A stretch of 64,000 bases of DNA from Balaenoptera acutorostrata (taxonomy: Eukaryota; Chordata; Mammalia; Artiodactyla; Balaenopteridae). The notes under the pieces were generated by a model that saw only the letters and a program-made list of their open reading frames with translations, did no database searches and had not been told where the DNA came from. Shown here piece by piece: positions 57,928 to 64,000 of this stretch. How positions within the stretch are numbered: the first letter of the stretch is position 1; each line of letters opens with the position of its first letter. Made by a program: the position numbers and the translations under genes. The DNA lies in NCBI RefSeq assembly GCF_949987535.1, contig NC_080074.1:28293268-28357267 (forward strand), read 5' to 3'.

Positions 57928-57974
57928 TGGGTTATCGCAACTTCACAGTAATATTACACTAACATTAGATTTTT

Positions 57975-57980
57975 AATAAA
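57975..57980 (+). promoter_or_regulatory. Candidate polyadenylation signal AATAAA, 48 nt after the stop
   Basis: A canonical hexamer lies in TTTTAATAAATACAC. Use would give a very short 3' UTR. No strong GU-rich downstream element is evident, so usage is uncertain. Confidence 0.35.
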
Positions 57981-58186
57981 TACACTTAATAGAGATCTTG
58001 GACTACTACTATTCGGTTTGGACAGTGGTTGCAATACTAAACCAAATTAGAATTCATATATTTTGGAATGTTATCAATATCAAGTAAAACTCTTCTATTT
58101 TTGTGAGACTCAAGCCCATCTTTCATTACTTTTTTCCATTTACCCCGGAACAGCTTTCATGCCAAGTTTAGAAGTAGCCAATGAAA

Positions 58187-58196
58187 TGTAAATAAA
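58187..58196 (+). promoter_or_regulatory. Overlapping Pumilio-type element TGTAAATA and AATAAA hexamer
   Basis: TGTAAATA (58187-58194) matches the TGTANATA consensus bound by PUM1/PUM2. It overlaps AATAAA (58191-58196). The match is direct; function is inferred. Confidence 0.4.
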
Positions 58197-60354
58197 TTTT
58201 GGATGGAAAATAGCAATGTATTTTTTTAAATATAATTTCATTGTTCAGAAATGACATGAATGCACTTCCATAGCTTACTTCTTCTTTCTCCCACATTTAG
58301 TGTCAAGAAATGTACATGGGTGATGTTACCATATCAGATATGTTGCACAGTAACACTCTAATTATATTAAATATTCTCATTGTGAAATGCATAGAACTAT
58401 AAAGCTTTTTTTCCCTTATACACAGGTCCATAGCTCAGTTGCATTGTTATGTTACAAATTTACTACTCAAGTGTTCCAAATACAGATTATATTTAAATAT
58501 TAACCATGAATTCAAACATGGTTTTTATTTTAACAATATTGATTAAATTCTCTTGGGTGGATTTTATGAAAACCTCTGGAAAATTAATTTGCTTATTTTA
58601 TGGTTATCCTTGGGTTGTATTTTAAAGATTAGGGTTAATTTTTCTTTTTGTCTTTTTCTATTTCATTTTTAAACTCCCATGTAGTCTTAATTAAGAATCC
58701 TACAAAACTTCCCACCCTCATCCCTAGTTGGAAGGTGAATAATAGAAGTTGTATAATGGTCCTATTCTCTGTTTAAGTGGGAAGTCTTCTGAGATTAGCC
58801 TTCACTTTATATCCTCATTTTGTCTCTCCAGCATCTTCAAGAATCTGAATTTGCTTTTTTAATGGATCTGCTTTTTTCAAGGTAATTTGGTTTAACCTTC
58901 TCAAGCATAGCTCAGCTTCACTGTAATTGTTCTATAGATTTTGCATCTTAAAGCTAGTAACTGATATTGCTATAGTCTTATCTGTGAAAACAAATACAAA
59001 ATGGTAAGGAGACATTAAATATTCTGCTTTATATTCTCTTCTTACCTAATAGGGAGGAATTTTTTAAAGTTTTAAATTTGACTTAAATTTTAAAAGGTTC
59101 AGAATTTGGGGTTCCATATCAACTGTGTATCTGTTTACTTTGCAAAAATAATGCTATGAAATTACCTTGAAATAACAGTTGGATAATAGAGTATTGCCAA
59201 AAACACATGTATTTAGGAATCCCCAAATTATAACTAGAACTGAAACAGAATGGCAAATTGAGGGTAATTAAAAATTAGTTTATTTGGATGCTGAACAATG
59301 GAATTGAACTTTAATTTATCATAGTCTTATTAATTTGGAAAACTGGAGAACATCTGAAGAGAAAACTCATTAATATTGGTTTATTACTCTAAGAAGAAAT
59401 GTAAAGATATATATTCATTCAGTGCAATCATTTGGTAATAGGGAAGGATGGGAGCTAATATTTCATTTACAATACATAGTTTATAATGTACACTTGCTTT
59501 CAAATATCATGCTGAAATCACATTATCATGTTTATGCTCTTCCTATAATATATACAAACAAAGAGATTGCCAAATATTCATTTAATTATTTAAAAAACCC
59601 ATTTAAGTAAACTCTGTTGTCAGTAGCTACTAAGGACCCTGACTGAGTCCCTGGACTCGGATAAACATATATCCTTGAGCGTACAGAATGAAGAAATACA
59701 GTGGATCTTTATTAAAAATAAGTTGGATAACAAAAATTGAGCTAAAATCATTTATGCATTTTCATATAAATTCTTTCAAATAGTCTTAATTCTACACTTA
59801 TAAGTAAATTAATAAGCATGTTGGAAAAACATATTCACAGCACCACTGTTATTTTTTTATGATATGAAACTTCACGGGAATTCTTCTGGCTTAGAATATC
59901 TGTTCACTCATCTCCTAACTGGGTGCACTGAAGGCCTTTCCCTGCCTTGTCCCCCCACCCACATATTCATAAAAATTTGTGGGGACAACAAATACAACCA
60001 TATGTATTTGAGTGATTTTCTACTTTTCATCTAGCTAATCTCACTTCCTAGGCCCCAAATAATTAGGCTATTATATTTAGAAATGAAACAATATTTTGCT
60101 ATTAATTTCACCAATAAGGTGTTTTGGAAACAAAATTTAAAGAGTTTTCTGTTTCTTTTAATTAAAAAGTCATCTTCTGAGTGCTTATTGGTTCTACATT
60201 TTAGATGTCTGCTGGTACTATATGTCAGTGATTTACAGCTGGCACGTATAGAGTTCCAGCTCTAATGCAAAGCCTATTGGCATCACGTGTTAGTAAATTC
60301 TAAACCCAAGCACAGAAACGTGAGTTAAAATCAAGTCTTGCTGGGTTAGTGTAC

Positions 60355-60360
60355 AATAAA
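60355..60360 (+). promoter_or_regulatory. Candidate polyadenylation signal AATAAA, about 2.4 kb after the stop
   Basis: A canonical hexamer lies in GTGTACAATAAACTATACC. It is in the repeat-poor 3' UTR and is a reasonable candidate for a long isoform. No transcript evidence was available. Confidence 0.35.
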
Positions 60361-61459
60361 CTATACCTACAGAATTTTTAGTAGAAAGAAGACAAGCTGC
60401 TGGTATAGGATTTGTTTATTTTGAAGAAAAGAGGGAAACAAACACAAAAACCTCAATGCAGTGTATAATTTTGTTCAACTACCTCTTAATGTGGAATTAG
60501 CTAGTTTAATAGTTTCTTCACAGTAATGTTACATAGTAACTGCCAAATTTGTTAGTTCCCCATCTCTCTTGAAAAGGCTTTATGATTATTTTATAGTTCT
60601 GGGAACTTTAAAGCCACTTTTTTTTAACCTTGCATTTGCATAAAGATGTTTAGCTTTTAAGTGGAAAGCGAATTATGATCATATATTTTGATATTCATGA
60701 CCTATTTGACTATAGCAGTTTTTTTTAAATGCACTTTGGCTATGAAACCATGGATGATTTGATCCATAAAATTTAAACGTGCCATCAATTTAGTATTCCT
60801 AGACAAGAGCTTGATGAATGGTATTCTGTAATTATATAACGTACCACACATTATTGTCTTAATTGCCCTTTGCCTGAATTTTAATGATCAGTTATTGTTG
60901 CAAATGTGAATACTGTGCATAAACTTACTAAATTTATGTAAAATTGTATAAAATAGAATTGGAAATAGCTAGGTTCTCTCCCTGTAGAAGTAGTGAATTT
61001 ATTGTAACATGATGCAGTTATGTATATGACATTCTGTACTTCTTGAACTGGATCATATATTCATAACTTCTGTAGATACTTTTGCATGAATATTTTGTTT
61101 AGTTTTTGGATTCATTGTATTTACTACTTGTGATCATGTAGTTGTGCCTTATTTGTGAGAGAGTTTAGCTCAGTAAATACTGTGGTTTCTAAACTCAGTG
61201 AGTGGAAGGTTATTGATTATAAATGTAACTGATAAATTATATAACATTTGAATCTGTATAAAGAACAATGGAAGAATCCTTTATTGAATTGTTGCTTTTT
61301 TAAAAATATGCTAAAGATATTAAAAATAATTTCTAGTAGATATATTCTGTGACTAAATTATTTTGTCTATTTAAAAGAGGTAAGATATTAGCCATTTTAC
61401 ATTAATTTATTTACAGATTTAGAACTTTGCACTTGGATATAGACAATGGGTGTGCTTTA

Positions 61460-61702
61460 TTTTTTTAAATTAATTTTTATTGGAGTATAGTTGCTTTACA
61501 ATGTTGTGTTAGTTTCTAGTGTACAGCGAAGTGAATCAGCTATACGTATACATATATCCCCTTTTTGGATTTTCTTCCCATTTAGGTCACCACAGAGCAC
61601 TGAATAGAGTTCCCTGTGCTATACAGTAGGTTCTCATTAGTTAGTTATCTATTTTATACATACTATCAATAGTGTGTGTATATATATGTCAATCCCAACC
61701 TC
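61460..61702 (-). mobile_element. 5'-truncated L1, antisense, in the 3' UTR or just downstream
   Basis: TTTTTATTGGAGTATAGTTG, TTGTGTTAGTTTCTAGTGTA and GTTCCCTGTGCTATACAGTA are the antisense L1 3' end. The perfect 17-bp target duplication ACAATGGGTGTGCTTTA lies at 61443-61459 and 61703-61719. Confidence 0.96.
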
Positions 61703-61719
61703 ACAATGGGTGTGCTTTA

Positions 61720-62261
61720 ATGTTCAACTAAGAATAGTAATTAAGTTCATATTTCAAGAGAAATTACTAATGCTATTTTGCTCGAGACATCCCCTTCTCA
61801 TTTCATTCATTATTGAGAAAAATTAGCAAAACTAAAAAATATTAAACAATATTAATCTCTTCTTTCATTGTACATTTAATACCCAGGTGACCATTTCAAG
61901 GCTCAATGTACCATTGCTTTTTACTGATTTTTTTCCCCTGGAAACCAAAGTTCCAGAAGTGATTTTTCATTTTACTCTAATGTGTTTCCCTCTGAAGAGA
62001 ATAATGTGTATATCCTCAAGCACTTAATATATTATATATTAGATATGCTCTTTTATGAGCTTTATAGAATTTCACTTTAAGTACATAGTATATTCTTTTA
62101 AGTTTTATCTTATTGTGGTAAGAACAGTTAACATGAGAGCTACTCATTGTAAAAGTAGTACAACTACTTTTGTCAAGAGTAGTACAACTCTCGACAACTC
62201 TTGTAAAAGTGTACGGTACAGCAGATCTCCCGAGCTTACTCATTTTGCTTAACTGAAACTT
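61720..62261. other. Downstream AT-rich DNA with clustered short inverted repeats
   Basis: At 62148-62215 the words AAAAGTAGT, ACTACTTTT, AGAGTAGTACAACTCT and GTAAAAGT recur in direct and inverted orientation. AAAAGTAGT (62151-62159) and ACTACTTTT (62163-62171) form a 9-bp stem with loop ACA. No gene is seen. Confidence 0.6.
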
Positions 62262-62600
62262 TATGCCCATTGATTAGTAACTCCCCATTTCCCCCTACCC
62301 CCAGCCTCTGGCAACTACCATTCCACTCTTTTTGATTCTATGAATTTGAGTATTTTAGAAATCTCATATAAGTGGAATCATGCAGTATTTGTCTTTCTGT
62401 GACTGACTTATTTCCCTTAGCATAATGTCCTCAAGGTTCATCTATGTTGTTTCATATTTTTCAAGGCTGAATAGGATTCCATTGTATGTACGTACCAGAG
62501 TTTCTTGATCCACTCATCTGTTGGTGAACATTAAGGTTTTTTCCACATCTTGGCTATTATGACTAGTGCTGCAGTGAACATAGAAGTGCTAATATTTCTT
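62262..62600 (-). mobile_element. Old L1 3' UTR and ORF2 end, antisense
   Basis: AGTAACTCCCCATTTCCCCC, CCTCTGGCAACTACCATTC, AGTGGAATCATGCAGTATTT and ATAATGTCCTCAAGGTTCAT match the same L1 region seen at 100-500. Confidence 0.85.
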
Positions 62601-63426
62601 TGCATATTGCATATTTTAAAGCTGTTTTACATCTTAACTAATTAAATTTACATGTTAATTTAGTCAATCTTTTTCTCCCTTTAATGACATTTAAGGGAGA
62701 AAATAGTTTTATACATATAAACAAATATATGTTTACTGGACTCGGACTAAAAGGAATTTTGGGAGATCACCTAGTCCATTGCCCTTTTCCTAAGTTGGCT
62801 GATATCTAGAAATCCTTGCAAGACAATTGTTAGTTTTTTTCTTAAAAAATACATATTTTTCATCTCTAAGAACTCACTTGAAATTTGTTCTCCTGTACTT
62901 TGCCTTTTTTTCTTTTATTCTTAGGCATTGACCATAGTTACTGCTTTCCTGATTTTCCTTTCATTTTCACTTACTCCTAATAAATATGACATTATTATAC
63001 AGGGGCTGTGACCCTCCATTCTAATGGTGCTTGGCCCTTAAAAAGAACTGTTATACTGCACTTGTCTATACTGCCTGGTTTACATGGTGAAATCACATTT
63101 TTCTCAGAGAATTAACTGTGCACGTGACTTCCCCAAGCATCATCCTTTCTATCCCATTCTCCAGCTTAAGGAGATCAGTTAAGGTATCATTTGTCTTGCA
63201 GTCCAAGTTGATAAATTTACTACTTCCATTTTGGAAACTGCAAAAGATACCATGTCTGAAATTGAAATCTGTGGATTTCATATTGAAATGAAATCTGACT
63301 ATAAGAACTAGTTCCTTACATGGAGTTAACAGTATATTCCACCATGATAATAGTTCAAGCTGTCTTTCTTAAGAAATTCTAATGTTTCAAGTCCTGCCAA
63401 ATAAGACGAAGTAACTGTACTGTGCT

Positions 63427-63428
<2 letters not shown>
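62601..63428. other. Downstream DNA, no recognised feature
   Basis: A candidate AATAAA lies at 62989-62994. No gene or repeat is recognised. Confidence 0.5.

Positions 63429-63506
<78 letters not shown>
63429..63506 (+). repeat. (CA)n microsatellite, about 39 units
   Basis: A pure, long CA run, likely highly polymorphic. Confidence 0.99.
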
Positions 63507-63507
<1 letters not shown>

Positions 63508-64000
63508 TCAAAACCAGAAAGAAGTTTTATGACAAACTCCACTGTTCTTCAAAAAGTGAGATTTAGAGAAAGATATCCTACTATTTCTATGAAATTTCCC
63601 AAGTAAAACTGTTAACTGGTGAAACTGGAACAGATGTTTGCTTTTTCTTTCTTAAAACAATGGAATTTAGTCTTTGGGATTTTCTCCTTCCATGTTAAGA
63701 GTTATATAAAGTATACCTGAGATAAATAAACTGTTGGCGACTAGGAATTTAAAAACTGCTAAGATGGAGACCTTATTATTCATTGCTTAGTATGTTAAAA
63801 GAGCAATCAAACTTTGTATGAGGTAGGACTGTAGAGCAGTAAGGCTGATTTATAAGTCATGTAGGAAACTTGGTTTCATTACAGATATACACAAAGTAAG
63901 ATGCTAGAATTCATATCAGATGCAAGCAGTGGGCATTGTTTTCCTCCTGATACTGCATTTACCTGATCATTCACCTTTTGCGAATTATAATAGCATCATA
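63507..64000. other. End of window, no recognised feature
   Basis: AT-rich; one AATAAA at 63725-63730. No gene is seen. Confidence 0.5.

Larger units (their letters stand above)
57928..61459 (+). other. EEA1: EEA1 3' UTR, end not determined
   Basis: Directly after the stop codon the sequence is AT-rich, has no other gene, and is essentially free of recognisable interspersed repeats for 3.5 kb. That repeat-poor character is usual for a long 3' UTR. AATAAA hexamers occur at 57975-57980, 58191-58196 and 60355-60360. Further ones lie at 62989-62994 and 63725-63730, beyond an L1 insertion. I cannot tell from sequence which are used; a family of mRNAs with different 3' ends is possible. The end at 61459 is only where the first clear transposon begins. 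Confidence 0.6.

Noticed and set aside
1..64000. CRISPR array, phage, bacterial operon or toxin-antitoxin system
   Set aside because: No regularly spaced repeats, no operon-like tight ORFs and no ribosome binding sites. The window is mammalian intron, exon and transposon DNA.

Overview
The window is nuclear DNA from a mammal, very probably a cetacean (whale or dolphin). Unique intron DNA is interspersed with L1, L2 and MIR repeats, and with at least twelve tRNA-derived SINEs of the CHR type. Those SINEs are characteristic of cetaceans and their cetartiodactyl relatives. I saw no BovB LINE, which would be expected in a ruminant window of this size. No bacterial, phage or CRISPR-like system is present.

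The only protein-coding gene I can support is EEA1 (early endosome antigen 1), on the + strand. Nineteen exons lie between 8101 and 57927. They join in one open frame of 1106 codons plus a stop, which is the C-terminal three quarters of the roughly 1411-residue protein. The encoded segment is almost entirely long parallel coiled coil. It ends in the C-terminal Rab5-binding region and a complete FYVE zinc finger that binds PI(3)P on early endosomes. The N-terminal C2H2 zinc finger, the first Rab5 site, the 5' exons and the promoter lie upstream of base 1. Of the 18 internal exons here, 14 are a multiple of three and begin and end in phase 0. The other four form two phase-2 pairs.

Layout: 1-8100 is intron with an old antisense L1 split by an LTR, MIRs and a CHR SINE. 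8101-15586 holds exons A-C with L2, MIR, MER5-type and young L1 fragments. 15587-22335 is a large intron dominated by antisense L2. 22336-33486 holds exons D-H. The D/E intron there contains an old sense L1 interrupted by a non-L1 segment with an unidentified ORF and three CHR SINEs. 33487-45983 holds exons I-L, with an MST-type LTR and an L2 interrupted by a probable retrocopy. 45984-57927 holds exons M-S, with a 970-bp antisense L1 ending 134 bp before exon M. 57928 to the end is 3' UTR and downstream DNA with several AATAAA hexamers, two more L1 fragments and a long (CA)n tract.

The most interesting observations are the unidentified ORF at 25352-25638, a probable retrocopied 3' UTR inside an L2 (about 44205-44880), a perfect 19-bp inverted repeat at 51164-51204, a glutamine-to-histidine change on the last base of exon D, oppositely oriented CHR SINEs around exon groups, and weak splice donors after exons G, I and P. 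Identifications rest on reading the sequence and on memory of family consensus sequences. No alignment was run.
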